DNA from: Collinsella sp.
GTDB lineage: Bacteria > Actinomycetota > Coriobacteriia > Coriobacteriales > Coriobacteriaceae
Assembly (NCBI GenBank): GCA_019414645.1
Contig: DXLP01000007.1
Span: 1 to 64,000 of the forward strand
DNA length: 64,000 nt
Reading direction: 5' to 3'
Position numbers and translations under genes: made by a program
The notes under the pieces: generated by a model
Database searches by the model: none
What the model was told of the DNA's origin: nothing
What the model saw: only the letters and a program-made list of their open reading frames with translations
Shown here: in pieces, positions 34,160-42,840 of the stretch
Numbering within the stretch: the stretch's first letter is position 1
Layout: the number at the start of each line of letters is the position of its first letter

Positions 34160-35854
34160 CTACTTGCGATGAGCGCGATAGAACTCGATGAGCGCCTGGG
34201 TCGAAGCGTCCTGCTCGGCCTTGGCGGCGTCGTCGTGGAAGGCCGGGGTGATCTGCTTGGCAAGCTGCTTGCCCAGCTCGACGCCCCACTGGTCGTAGGA
34301 GTCGATGCCCCAGACCGTGCCCTCGACAAACGTGATGTGCTCGTACAGGGCGATGAGCTCGCCGAGTGCGAACGGGGTCAGCGTGTCGCCGAAGATCGAG
34401 GTCGTCGGACGGTTGCCCTCAAAGCAGCGGGCCGGGACGATCTGCTCGGGCGTGCCCTCGGCACGAACCTCGTCGGCCGTCTTACCAAAGGCGAGCGCCT
34501 TGGTCTGGGCCAGGAAGTTGCCCAGGAACAGCTCGTGGACGTCCTGGCCGCTGTCGGTTGCGGGGTTGGCAGTGTTGGCGAAAGCGATAAAGTCGGCCGG
34601 GACCACCACGGTGCCCTGGTGCAGCAGCTGGTAGAAGGCGTGCTGACCGTTGGTACCGGGCTCGCCCCAGAAGATCTCACCGGTATCGGAGGTCACAGCG
34701 CTGCCGTCCCAGCGGACGTGCTTGCCGTTGGACTCCATGGTGAGCTGTTGCAGGTAGGCCGGGAAGCGGTGCAGATACTGGCAGTACGGCAGCACGGCGT
34801 GGCTCTTGGAACCGAAGAAGTTGACGTACCAGACGTTGAGCAGGCCCATCAGCGCGACGGCGTTGTTCTCGAGCGGGGTGTTGCAGAAGTACTCGTCGAT
34901 GGCGTGGAAGCCCTCAAGGAACTGCTGGAAGCGCTCGGGGCCGAGCACGACGATCAGCGACAGGCCCACGGCGGAGTCGACAGAGTAGCGGCCGCCGACC
35001 CAGTTCCAGAAACCAAAAGCGTTGGCGGGGTCGATGCCGAAGGCCTCGACCTTCTCGAGTGCGGTGGAAACGGCGACAAAGTGCTTGGCCACGGCCTCGG
35101 CGTTCTGCTCATCGGAGCCGTCGATGGCACCCTGAGCCTTGAGCTGCTCGAGCATCCAGGTCTTGACCTCACGAGCGTTGGTGAGGGTCTCGAGCGTGGT
35201 GAAAGTCTTGGAGACGATAATCACGAGCGTGGTCTCGGGATCGAGGCCCTTGAGCTTCTCTGCCTGATCGTTGGGGTCGATGTTGGAGATGTAGCGGCAG
35301 TCAATACCGGCGTCGGCGTAGGGACGCAGGGCCTCGTAGGCCATGACCGGGCCCAGATCGGAGCCGCCGATGCCGATGGACACCAGGTGCTCGATCTTTT
35401 TGCCGGTAACACCCTTCCACTCACCGGAGCGCACGCGCTCGGCGAAGGCATACATGCGGTCGAGAACCTCGTGCACGTCGGCGACGACGTCCTGGCCGTC
35501 GACGATGAGCTGGCCCTTCTCGCTTGCCGGGCGGCGCAGCGCGGTGTGCAGGACGGCGCGGTCCTCGGTGGTGTTGATGTGCTCGCCGGAGAACATGGCG
35601 TCGCGGCGCTCCTCGAGCTTCACCTCGCGGGCAAGATCGCACAGCAGCTTGACGGTCTCATCAGTCACCAGGTTCTTGGACAGGTCGAAGTGCAGGTCAC
35701 CGGCGTCAAAGCTCAGCTTGTTCACGCGCTCGGCATCGGCGGCGAACCAGGCCTTGAGGTCGATACCCTCGGCCTCGAGCTTCTCCTGATGGGCCTCGAG
35801 CGCCTTCCAAGCGGCAGTCGACGTAGCATCGATAGGTGCGGCAACAGTTGCCAT
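34160..35854 (-). CDS. pgi: Glucose-6-phosphate isomerase
   Basis: It interconverts glucose 6-phosphate and fructose 6-phosphate. The 564-residue protein has [34 protein letters not shown], the [13 protein letters not shown] block and [14 protein letters not shown] near the end, with a conserved Gln/His-rich active site. ATG at 35854 has GAGGAGG five bases upstream. It would take the glucose 6-phosphate made by the frl pathway into glycolysis. Confidence 0.93.
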   Translation of the reverse strand: MATVAAPIDATSTAAWKALEAHQEKLEAEGIDLKAWFAADAERVNKLSFDAGDLHFDLSKNLVTDETVKLLCDLAREVKLEERRDAMFSGEHINTTEDRAVLHTALRRPASEKGQLIVDGQDVVADVHEVLDRMYAFAERVRSGEWKGVTGKKIEHLVSIGIGGSDLGPVMAYEALRPYADAGIDCRYISNIDPNDQAEKLKGLDPETTLVIIVSKTFTTLETLTNAREVKTWMLEQLKAQGAIDGSDEQNAEAVAKHFVAVSTALEKVEAFGIDPANAFGFWNWVGGRYSVDSAVGLSLIVVLGPERFQQFLEGFHAIDEYFCNTPLENNAVALMGLLNVWYVNFFGSKSHAVLPYCQYLHRFPAYLQQLTMESNGKHVRWDGSAVTSDTGEIFWGEPGTNGQHAFYQLLHQGTVVVPADFIAFANTANPATDSGQDVHELFLGNFLAQTKALAFGKTADEVRAEGTPEQIVPARCFEGNRPTTSIFGDTLTPFALGELIALYEHITFVEGTVWGIDSYDQWGVELGKQLAKQITPAFHDDAAKAEQDASTQALIEFYRAHRK

Positions 35855-35980
35855 AGAGTCCTCCTCAGCATACGGGCGCACGCCTCCATGCGCCCGGACA
35901 TTCAGATGCCACTATTCTAGCGCAGGTCAAGACTATAATCAGCGAGCGTTGCCAATCGGCCCCCAAACGGCAACCGACCA

Positions 35981-36721
35981 AAAAGGGACAGGTTTAATTT
36001 GGCAGGTCAAACGCTTTACCAATCAAAAATAACCTATCCCTTTATGCCAAATATTAGGCCGCGGCGCAGACGCTACCGAGCAACTCACGCAGAGGAGACC
36101 CGATGCCCTCCAGCAGCTCGGGCGCGATGATGGCAAAAACGGGAACCTCGCCGGCGCCCACGACGACAGGCACCTTGCCCTCCGAGACAATGCATCCATA
36201 AGGGACAAAGCCGTCTTCGCCGGCATCGAGCGCCGCCATGCGACGCGCGAGCTCGCGCGCAAAGCTGGCAGTATCGGCATCGCCAATCGCCAGGACAAAG
36301 TCCACGCCTTCGTCGGTCGCCAGGGCCACGGCTTCGTCGATCAGCTCGTCTCCCCCGGCACCCTCAACCGAGCCGCAGCGGAAAAGTACACGCTCGAGTA
36401 GGGCTCGATCAAGCGAGCCAAGTGCCGCCGAGACAAGTTCATCGCGCGTATGCTTGTCGCCGCCCAACACGACCAGCGCCTTGGTGCCGCCATAGTGGGC
36501 AACCAATCGTCCGCACCAGCGAGCCACGTCTCCATCCGCAACAAGGCGCGTCGGCATACCAAACCCATAGTTGACCATCATTCCCACAACCCTTCCGTGC
36601 ATGTAGGCCGTATCGATCGTTAGGCTCATGCTACGAAGGGAGCTTTTCCGAGCTGTTTCGCGCTCTTTAGGGCTGCGTTAAAACCCAATTCATAACCGAC
36701 CAAAACAAACCTGTCCCTTTT
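35981..36721. repeat. Inverted repeats AAAAGGGACAGGTTT flanking the truncated dehydrogenase gene
   Basis: AAAAGGGACAGGTTT (35981-35995) and its exact reverse complement (36707-36721) flank 36054-36581. Direct copies of AACCGACCAAAA (35972-35983, 36694-36705) and GGCAGGT (36001-36007, 36723-36729) lie beside them. A third degenerate copy near 36030-36043 lets the left element fold into a hairpin that could end the gene. They look like REP-type or mobile-element ends. Confidence 0.65.
36054..36581 (-). CDS. Truncated iron-alcohol-dehydrogenase-like protein
   Basis: About 175 residues. VNYGFGMPTRLVADGD resembles the N-terminal strand of iron-containing alcohol dehydrogenases; TKALVVLGG and DFVLAIGDADTASFARELARRM align with the NAD-binding domain, but the GGGS loop is changed to GDADT. 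The C-terminal metal-binding domain is absent, so catalysis is unlikely. ATG at 36581 follows GTGGGA; an ATG at 36629 would give 191 residues. It may be a decayed gene or a stand-alone nucleotide-binding domain. Confidence 0.6.
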   Translation of the reverse strand: MMVNYGFGMPTRLVADGDVARWCGRLVAHYGGTKALVVLGGDKHTRDELVSAALGSLDRALLERVLFRCGSVEGAGGDELIDEAVALATDEGVDFVLAIGDADTASFARELARRMAALDAGEDGFVPYGCIVSEGKVPVVVGAGEVPVFAIIAPELLEGIGSPLRELLGSVCAAA

Positions 36722-36730
36722 CGGCAGGTT

Positions 36731-36776
36731 TTGACGATGTCTGGGCGAGCGGGTATTATCGAACAGGTATTCGATA
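36731..36776 (+). promoter_or_regulatory. SOS-type promoter of the Y-family polymerase operon
   Basis: TTGACG (36731-36736) and TATTAT (36754-36759) are 17 bases apart. The palindrome TATCGAACAGGTATTCGATA (36757-36776) overlaps the -10 box and contains a near-consensus Gram-positive LexA site, CGAAC-N4-ATTCG. Confidence 0.75.
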
Positions 36777-36804
36777 AGAACATGTGTTTGATGGGAGGGC
36801 ACGG

Positions 36805-38310
36805 GTGGAGCACGGGCAACATACCTATATCTGCATCGACCTTAAGACGTTCTACGCCAGTGTCGAGTGCGTCGACCGCGGGCTCGACCCACTCACGACA
36901 TGCCTGGTCGTTGCCGACGAATCGCGCGGGCGCACGACCATCTGCCTCGCCATCACGCAGGCTATGAAAGACCTCGGCATCCACAACCGCTGCCGTCTGT
37001 TCGAGATTCCCGATGGCATCGACTACATCAAGGCCGTACCGCGCATGCAGCACTACATGGAGGTGTCGGCGCAAATCTACGGTATCTACCTGGAATACGT
37101 CAGTCCGCAAGACATTCACGTCTACTCAATTGACGAGTGCTTTATCGACGTGACACCCTATCTGGACCTCTATCACACCGATGCGGAAGACTTCGCCTGC
37201 ATGCTGCGCGACGAGGTCCTCGCGCGCACCGGCATCACGGCGACGGTCGGCATCGGCCCCAACCTATTCCAGGCCAAGGTAGCACTCGATATCACCGCCA
37301 AGCACGTGCCCAGTCGCATCGGCAAACTCGACGACGAGACCTTTCGCAAGGAGATCTGGCCCCATCGCCCCATCGCCGACATCTGGGGCATCGGCCCCGG
37401 CGTGGCGGCCCGTCTCGAAAAGTACGGCGTCTACGACCTGATGGGCGTCGCCGCGCTCGACGAAAACCTGCTTTACGATGAGCTCGGCGTCAATGCCGAG
37501 TATCTGATCGACCACGCCTTCGGGCGTGAGCCGACAACCATCGCCGATATCCAAGCCTATCGCCCGCAAGCGACCTCGACCACCACAGGGCAGGTGCTCT
37601 CGAAGGGCTATGCCTACGAGCAGGCCTACACCGTCTTGCGTGAAATGGTCGATGCCGCCGTACTGGACTTGGTCGATAAGCACGTGGTCTGCGACAGCAT
37701 CTCGCTCTTTGTGGGCTACGCAAGCGAGCGCGCCGACATACGCCGCCTCGACGCCAGCGGCACGGCGCAGTATATAGACGGCTGCGGACACCTGCGCTCG
37801 AGCACGTCGAGTATCGAACCCACCGCAACCGCCGGTCCCGAGCTCGCGCCCCGTGCACCCAAGCCCGTCCAGCGCGATGACGAACGGCGCCGTCTGGTGC
37901 GCGAGGCGCAGGCAATCGATGGCATCTTTGTGGGCGAACACGGCGGCAAACCGCGCGGTGGCTATGCTGCCCTCTTTGCGCACTCCAACGCCTCGCGCAA
38001 GCTGCCCGAGCGCACCAATTCGTTTAAGAAGATCATGGGCTATTTCGATGACCTTTGGGCACAAACGGTCGATCCCAAACGACCGGTCAAGCGCATCAAC
38101 CTGGGATTTGGCAACCTCATGCCGGAGGAGTTTGCCACCATCGATCTATTTAGCGATGTCGAGGCCGATGAGCGCGAGCGCGAGCTGGCCCGTGCCGTCC
38201 TGGCCGTAAAGGGCAAATACGGCAAAAACGCGCTCGTCAAGGGGCTGAGCTTTACCGCCGGCGCCACCGCACGCGAACGCAACGATCAGGTCGGAGGACA
38301 CCGTGCCTAA
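36805..38310 (+). CDS. Y-family DNA polymerase (UmuC/DinB-like)
   Basis: A translesion polymerase of 501 residues. The palm has IDLKTFYASVE (Asp12) and YSIDECFID (Asp110, Glu111), followed by a DIWGIGPGVAARLEKYGVY thumb HhH motif and a C-terminal little-finger region with an insertion of about 70 residues. GTG at 36805 has GGGAGGG five bases upstream. It overlaps the YolD-like gene by eight bases and lies behind an SOS-type promoter. Confidence 0.88.
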   Translation: MEHGQHTYICIDLKTFYASVECVDRGLDPLTTCLVVADESRGRTTICLAITQAMKDLGIHNRCRLFEIPDGIDYIKAVPRMQHYMEVSAQIYGIYLEYVSPQDIHVYSIDECFIDVTPYLDLYHTDAEDFACMLRDEVLARTGITATVGIGPNLFQAKVALDITAKHVPSRIGKLDDETFRKEIWPHRPIADIWGIGPGVAARLEKYGVYDLMGVAALDENLLYDELGVNAEYLIDHAFGREPTTIADIQAYRPQATSTTTGQVLSKGYAYEQAYTVLREMVDAAVLDLVDKHVVCDSISLFVGYASERADIRRLDASGTAQYIDGCGHLRSSTSSIEPTATAGPELAPRAPKPVQRDDERRRLVREAQAIDGIFVGEHGGKPRGGYAALFAHSNASRKLPERTNSFKKIMGYFDDLWAQTVDPKRPVKRINLGFGNLMPEEFATIDLFSDVEADERERELARAVLAVKGKYGKNALVKGLSFTAGATARERNDQVGGHRA

Positions 38311-38725
38311 ACCAAAGCAACCCATGCGCCCGCCCACCGCCTTCGAACGCCTGGCCGACCCTGAGGGAAGACGCCGCGCCGCCGACCCCAACCTCACGGC
38401 CAACGGCGCCGTTCGCGCCGGACGCGCCGCGCAGTTTATGCCCTTCGCCGCCCTCACGGGGTACTACGAGCTCGTACGTAAGCAAGAAATCACCATCGAG
38501 CCCAAGTGTGAGCTCACGGAAGAAAAAGCCCTCGAGCTTTCGAAAAAGCTCGAGGGCCTCAAGCGCGGAGACCTGCTCCGCGTGACCTATTACGATACGT
38601 ACGGCTATCGCTCCCGCACCGGCATCCTCGACGAGGCACTCCCTGCCTTCAAGCTCCTCAAGCTCAAAGACATCGCCATCGATTTCGATGACATTCTAGA
38701 CATCAAACTGCGCGGACGAGCCTAG
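38303..38725 (+). CDS. YolD-like protein
   Basis: The 140-residue protein has AAQFMPFAALTGYYELV, the core of the YolD-like family, and ends with DFDDILDIKLRGRA. YolD-like genes commonly accompany Y-family polymerases in Gram-positive bacteria and plasmids; their role is not settled. GTG at 38303 has GGAGGA four bases upstream. Confidence 0.8.
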   Translation: MPKPKQPMRPPTAFERLADPEGRRRAADPNLTANGAVRAGRAAQFMPFAALTGYYELVRKQEITIEPKCELTEEKALELSKKLEGLKRGDLLRVTYYDTYGYRSRTGILDEALPAFKLLKLKDIAIDFDDILDIKLRGRA

Positions 38726-38751
38726 ACAAGGAAATGCATCCAAGGCGGCGC

Positions 38752-39135
38752 TTACAGCGTCATGACGTAGTAACCCGCGTCCTTCACGGCCGCCACGAGA
38801 GCACCGCGATCGATCGGCTGCTTAGAGCGCACGCGTGCCGTGTGGTCCGCATACGTCACCGTTGCCCACACGCCATCCAGTGCATTGAGGGCATTGGCCA
38901 CATTCTGAGCGCAGCCATCGCAGCTCATACCGCCGATGAGCAGCTCATCGCTATAGGGGTAGTGGGACAGATCGGTATCCGCAACCACTACCTTCTTGGC
39001 CTTCTTACCGCTCGCGCCATCGCTGCAACAACTCTTCCCGTGTGTCGAAGCGGCAATGCGACGCAGTCCAAAAAACATGCCGACGGCAATGACGGCCAGC
39101 ACGATGAGATTCGCAGGGTTGAGCAAGTCACTCAT
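38752..39135 (-). CDS. Membrane-anchored heavy-metal (HMA) domain protein
   Basis: The 127-residue protein has an N-terminal membrane helix (LIVLAVIAVGMFFGLRRIA) and a short Cys-rich linker with SCCSD, like FeoB-associated proteins. The HMA domain carries the metal-binding GGMSCDGC. It is a probable copper chaperone tethered to the membrane. ATG at 39135 has AAAGGGG upstream, and a CsoR-like palindrome lies in its leader. Confidence 0.8.
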   Translation of the reverse strand: MSDLLNPANLIVLAVIAVGMFFGLRRIAASTHGKSCCSDGASGKKAKKVVVADTDLSHYPYSDELLIGGMSCDGCAQNVANALNALDGVWATVTYADHTARVRSKQPIDRGALVAAVKDAGYYVMTL

Positions 39136-39164
39136 GCGTTCCCCTTTCAAGTAGCCCTATCTAG

Positions 39165-39181
39165 ATACCCCCATGGGGTGT
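39165..39181. promoter_or_regulatory. CsoR-like operator
   Basis: ATACCCCCATGGGGTGT is a near-perfect palindrome of the ATACCCC-GGGGTAT form typical of copper-sensing CsoR sites, 30 bases upstream of the HMA gene. Confidence 0.55.
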
Positions 39182-39243
39182 CCCCATCTTAACCCAAAAC
39201 CATGTCCGTTCGATCAATTAGTTTCCCTTTTCTTACTTTTTAG

Positions 39244-39281
39244 TTGACCTAGGCTTACTTTCGTGTATAAGTTTTCCTAGG
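39244..39281 (+). promoter_or_regulatory. Promoter with paired CCTAGG sites upstream of DUF3793-flavodoxin
   Basis: TTGACC (39244-39249) and TATAAG (39266-39271) are 16 bases apart. CCTAGG occurs at 39248-39253 (on the -35 box) and 39276-39281 (near +1), in TTAGTTGACCTAGGCTTA-like surroundings similar to DtxR/IdeR iron boxes. Confidence 0.5.
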
Positions 39282-39310
39282 TTAACAAGTGAGGACTCGA
39301 AAGGAGCGAC

Positions 39311-40015
39311 GTGACTCGGACCATTGATATCCCGACGTTTCAGGCGGCACTCGTGCGCAACTGCTCCCCCACGCTCGCGGGCATCAAGCCCGCTTCGCTC
39401 TTTACCTATCCCGGCGTCTACGCCCGTCAAGATGGCTCGAGCGCAACCGCGGCAATCGAAGATCGTCGAACGCGTCTGCTCAACGTTATCGCTCAGTGCA
39501 ATCACGAGCTCGATCCGCTCGGCATCCACTTGAGCGTTTTGGTCTGGCGACCTTGTGGGGCGCTCGTCTACGCATACTGCCCCGCGGACCTCATGCACTA
39601 CCTATCCGACCCCCGAGCCGCAAGCGCGCTCGCCGCCGAAGGCTACGATATCCGCGACCTGCTCTCATCCCTCGTGCATCTCGCCGCGCGTATCACGCAG
39701 GCCAGCAGCAATGCCGCAGAAAGCGCTTATGGCGACAGCCTTTGCGCACTCGCCCAAGATAGGCCTTGCGATAAGGGTTGCACCTGCGAGTTCCCCCACG
39801 AAATTGGCTACTTTTTGGGCTATCCCTACGAAGACGTGCATCAGTTTATCGTCCAGCATGGCGAAAACTACAAGGTCTTTGGCGCCTGGAAGGTCTACAC
39901 GAATGTCGAGCAGGCGCTCACGACCTTCGACTCCTATCGCGCCTGCACGCAATACCTCACCTATGTCTATCAGCAGGGCTACAGCCTGGCACAACTTGCC
40001 CAGGCAACCCGATAG
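39311..40015 (+). CDS. DUF3793 family protein
   Basis: The 234-residue protein has FQAALVRNCSPTLAGIKPASLF and FPHEIGYFLGYPYEDVHQFI, diagnostic of DUF3793. The family is found beside flavodoxin and iron-uptake genes in anaerobes; function unknown. GTG at 39311 has AAAGGAG upstream. Flavodoxin follows 46 bases downstream. Confidence 0.83.
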   Translation: MTRTIDIPTFQAALVRNCSPTLAGIKPASLFTYPGVYARQDGSSATAAIEDRRTRLLNVIAQCNHELDPLGIHLSVLVWRPCGALVYAYCPADLMHYLSDPRAASALAAEGYDIRDLLSSLVHLAARITQASSNAAESAYGDSLCALAQDRPCDKGCTCEFPHEIGYFLGYPYEDVHQFIVQHGENYKVFGAWKVYTNVEQALTTFDSYRACTQYLTYVYQQGYSLAQLAQATR

Positions 40016-40061
40016 AACGTATAAACCGCGGCCGCGTGCCGCACAACCGAAAGGACTCAAC

Positions 40062-40481
40062 ATGAGCAAGATTGCCGTCGTCTATTGGAGCGGTACGGGT
40101 AACACCGAAGCCATGGCCAACTTCGTCGCCGAGGGCGCGACGTCAGCCGGAGCCGAGGCAGAGGCTATCTCCTGCGCCGACTTCTCCGCCGACAAGGCCG
40201 CCGAATATGATGCCTTCGCCTTCGGCTGCCCCGCCATGGGCTCCGAGGAGCTTGAGTATGACGAGTTTCAGCCTATGTGGGATGAGGTCAAGGAGACCCT
40301 CGGCGACAAGAAGGTCGTCCTCTTTGGCTCCTATTCGTGGGCCGAGGGCGAGTGGATGGACAACTGGAAGGCCGACGCCGACGAGGCCGGCGTCAACGTC
40401 GTGGACTCCGTCATTTGCTACGATGCGCCCGACGATGAGGGCGAGGCGGCCTGCAAGGCCCTCGGAGCCGAGCTGGCCTAG
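40062..40481 (+). CDS. Flavodoxin
   Basis: A 139-residue FMN-binding electron carrier with the phosphate loop VYWSGTGNTEAMA, then GCPAMGSEELEYDEF and GSYSWAEGEWMD around the flavin ring. It probably replaces ferredoxin when iron is scarce. ATG at 40062 has AAAGGA upstream. Confidence 0.9.
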   Translation: MSKIAVVYWSGTGNTEAMANFVAEGATSAGAEAEAISCADFSADKAAEYDAFAFGCPAMGSEELEYDEFQPMWDEVKETLGDKKVVLFGSYSWAEGEWMDNWKADADEAGVNVVDSVICYDAPDDEGEAACKALGAELA

Positions 40482-40537
40482 CAGCGCCACGCGCCTCATC
40501 GAATCGGGCCCATCTCAAAACACGACTGCACCCTACA

Positions 40538-40572
40538 AAAGCGGAGGCTGGAATCAATCCAGCCCCCGCTTT
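40538..40572. terminator. Bidirectional terminator between flavodoxin and the ABC ATPase gene
   Basis: A 15-base stem with one mismatch (40538-40552 with 40558-40572) lies between convergent genes, with A and T tracts at its ends. Confidence 0.8.
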
Positions 40573-40597
40573 CCGTAAGGATAGCTTTGCAAAGCAG

Positions 40598-41350
40598 CTA
40601 CGAGATATTGCCCAAGAAAGCCTTGGTGCGCTCGCTCTTGGGGTGGTCGAAGACCTCGCTCGGCGTACCCTCTTCCACAATGACGCCGCCGTCCATAAAG
40701 ACGACGCGGTCGGCGACATCGCGGGCAAAGCCCATCTCGTGCGTCACGACGATCATGGTCATGCCGTCGCGCGCCAAGTCGCGCATGACGCCCAGGACGT
40801 CGCGCACGAGCTCGGGGTCGAGCGCGGACGTGGCCTCATCAAAAAGCATCACGTGCGGGTTCATCGACAGGGCGCGGGCGATGGCCACGCGCTGTTGCTG
40901 GCCGCCCGAAAGCTGGCTCGGCATAAAGTCGATACGCTCGGCCAAGCCCACCTTGGTCAGCTCCTCGACGGCAATCTTCTCGGCCTCTTCCTTGCTGCGC
41001 TTGAGTACCTTTTGCTGCGCGAGCATGACGTTCTTTTTGACTGACAGATGCGGGAACAAATTGAACTGCTGGAACACCATGCCCAAATGCGTACGTACCT
41101 TGTTAAGGTCGACGCCCTTGGCGCACACGTCCACGCCCTCAACGACGATCGAGCCGCTCGTGGGATGCTCCAGACGATTGATGCAGCGAAGCATCGTCGA
41201 CTTGCCCGAGCCCGAAGGACCCAGGACTACGACGACCTCGCCCTTGTGCACATCCAGATCGATATCGCGCAGGACCACGTTATCGCCAAAGGCCTTCTGG
41301 AGGTTCTTGATGCTGACGACGACCTCGTTCGAGTTATTGGTTTCGCTCAT
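40598..41350 (-). CDS. Amino-acid ABC transporter ATP-binding protein
   Basis: The 250-residue ATPase has Walker [20 protein letters not shown]-loop [13 protein letters not shown], signature [15 protein letters not shown], Walker [17 protein letters not shown] and switch VTHEMGF, matching the GlnQ/HisP type. It is the third gene of the cluster with permease and binding protein. Confidence 0.92.
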   Translation of the reverse strand: MSETNNSNEVVVSIKNLQKAFGDNVVLRDIDLDVHKGEVVVVLGPSGSGKSTMLRCINRLEHPTSGSIVVEGVDVCAKGVDLNKVRTHLGMVFQQFNLFPHLSVKKNVMLAQQKVLKRSKEEAEKIAVEELTKVGLAERIDFMPSQLSGGQQQRVAIARALSMNPHVMLFDEATSALDPELVRDVLGVMRDLARDGMTMIVVTHEMGFARDVADRVVFMDGGVIVEEGTPSEVFDHPKSERTKAFLGNIS

Positions 41351-41362
41351 GATAGGACCTCC

Positions 41363-42724
41363 TTACAGACCGGCGATGTGATCGGCGGGCGTCGCGACGA
41401 CCTGTCCGGCGCTCTTGGCGGGACGCTTCTTCTTGGTTTCGGCCGTCCCCAGAAGCCTCGCCTCAAGACCACTCACCAAGCGCGCAAGCGGCAGCGTAAT
41501 GACCAGGTAGAACAGGGCGGCAACCACATACGGCGTGATGGAGCCCGTCGTGGCCACGATGGTGCGGGCGTTCATGACGATCTCGACCACGCCCACGGCG
41601 GCGAGCAGCGACGTATCCTTGTAGAGCAGGATAAACTCGCTGGTCAGCGTAGGCAGGACATTGCGGAACGTCTGCGGGATCATCACGTAGAGCAGCGTCT
41701 GGAAGGCATTCATGCCCAGCGAGCGGGCAGCCTCGTTTTGACCCTTGGGGATCGACTGAATACCGGCACGGAAGATCTCGCACAGGTACGCAGACGAGTT
41801 CATGGCCATGACGATGACGCCCAGGACATAGTCGTCCACCTTGACGCCGGCCAGCGGCAGGCCAAAGAACGCGATATAGATCTGCAGGAACGCCGGCGTG
41901 CCGCGGATGATATTCACGTAGATGCCGGCGAGGCAGCGCAGGATGCGCGACTTGGAGATGCGCATGAGAGACAGGGCAAAGCCAAAGGGAATCGCCAGCG
42001 GAAACGCCACAAGCACGATCGAGAGCGACATAAGGAAGCCCTTAAAAACGATCGGCAGGCTCTGGACCAAAATGACCGGGTTCAAGAACAGACGAAGGAA
42101 CATATTGGAGTTCCACGTCTCGACCCACGGCTGCTCTTTAAGGTCGGCCAGGAAGTTATCAAAAGCCGTGACGCCTTTAATCTCCACCGAGGGCATCTTG
42201 GAGATCTTCTTGGTTGAGCCGTCGGCCAAGGTATAGGTTCCGCTAAAGGCCTCATCGCCGCCCTCGACGGGGAAGGTCACACCGTAAACCTCGACGCGGA
42301 AAAAGCCGCCGGCCGGTGCCGTCTCGCCAAAGTCGATCTTGAGCGTCTGGCCATCCGCCTTGCATGTGGGCTTCATGGGCGTACGGTCCATGAGGTCCTC
42401 GCCCGAGAGCATCGTCAGGCGCGTGTCGTCGGCACCAAACGTCGTGCCGTCGACAAACGTCAGCGAAAGACCGCTCAGCTCCTCATCGGCATCGGCTTGG
42501 ACCTCCCAGGTAATGCGCGTCTCGGTACCGCCGACCACGTCGCTGCCCGAACCGGTATTGGGTCGGGCAGTTATCTTTGCGGTCTCAAGCGCCTGGGCGG
42601 TCGAGGGTGTATACGCCCCCGCGCACACCAGCGCGAGCGCCACGGCCATGGCGCAGGCTAGCTTTTGGAGTAAGGCGGGCAGTGGAGAGTACTGCTCCGT
42701 GGCCCCTTTGTTCAATCGAGACAA
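41363..42724 (-). CDS. Amino-acid ABC permease with an N-terminal extracytoplasmic domain
   Basis: The 453-residue protein begins with a signal-like helix, then about 170 residues of beta-rich extracytoplasmic sequence. A GlnP/HisM-type permease follows, with SLSIVLVAFPLAIPFG and the EAA loop EAARSLGMNAFQTLLYVMIPQT. Ordinary permeases are about 220 residues, so this is an unusual fusion. TTG at 42724 has AGGAG five bases upstream; the longer open frame crosses the terminator. Confidence 0.82.
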   Translation of the reverse strand: MSRLNKGATEQYSPLPALLQKLACAMAVALALVCAGAYTPSTAQALETAKITARPNTGSGSDVVGGTETRITWEVQADADEELSGLSLTFVDGTTFGADDTRLTMLSGEDLMDRTPMKPTCKADGQTLKIDFGETAPAGGFFRVEVYGVTFPVEGGDEAFSGTYTLADGSTKKISKMPSVEIKGVTAFDNFLADLKEQPWVETWNSNMFLRLFLNPVILVQSLPIVFKGFLMSLSIVLVAFPLAIPFGFALSLMRISKSRILRCLAGIYVNIIRGTPAFLQIYIAFFGLPLAGVKVDDYVLGVIVMAMNSSAYLCEIFRAGIQSIPKGQNEAARSLGMNAFQTLLYVMIPQTFRNVLPTLTSEFILLYKDTSLLAAVGVVEIVMNARTIVATTGSITPYVVAALFYLVITLPLARLVSGLEARLLGTAETKKKRPAKSAGQVVATPADHIAGL

Positions 42725-42789
42725 GGTGGCTCCTATCGTAGAAGTTGCCGGCAAAACAAGACGGAAACGCGGTCCGTCGAGAGAAGCGC

Positions 42790-42819
42790 AAAGGCCCTCT
42801 CCGCAAAACGGAAAGGGCC
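42790..42819 (-). terminator. Hairpin between binding-protein and permease genes
   Basis: An 11-pair stem (42793-42803 with 42809-42819) followed by TTT on the minus strand. It probably lets the binding protein be made in excess by partial termination. Confidence 0.72.
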
Positions 42820-42840
42820 CACGCGCAATCAAGCATCTAT

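Noticed and set aside
34169-35920. Open frame of 583 codons on the plus strand opposite pgi
   Set aside because: It lies antisense to a clear glucose-6-phosphate isomerase, has no recognisable motifs and reflects GC-rich codon structure of the true gene.
38531-38558. Strong hairpin (CCCTCGAGCTTT/AAAAGCTCGAGGG) inside the YolD-like gene
   Set aside because: It is wholly within coding sequence, has no T-run after it and is explained by the codons for an alternating Glu/Leu/Lys helix.
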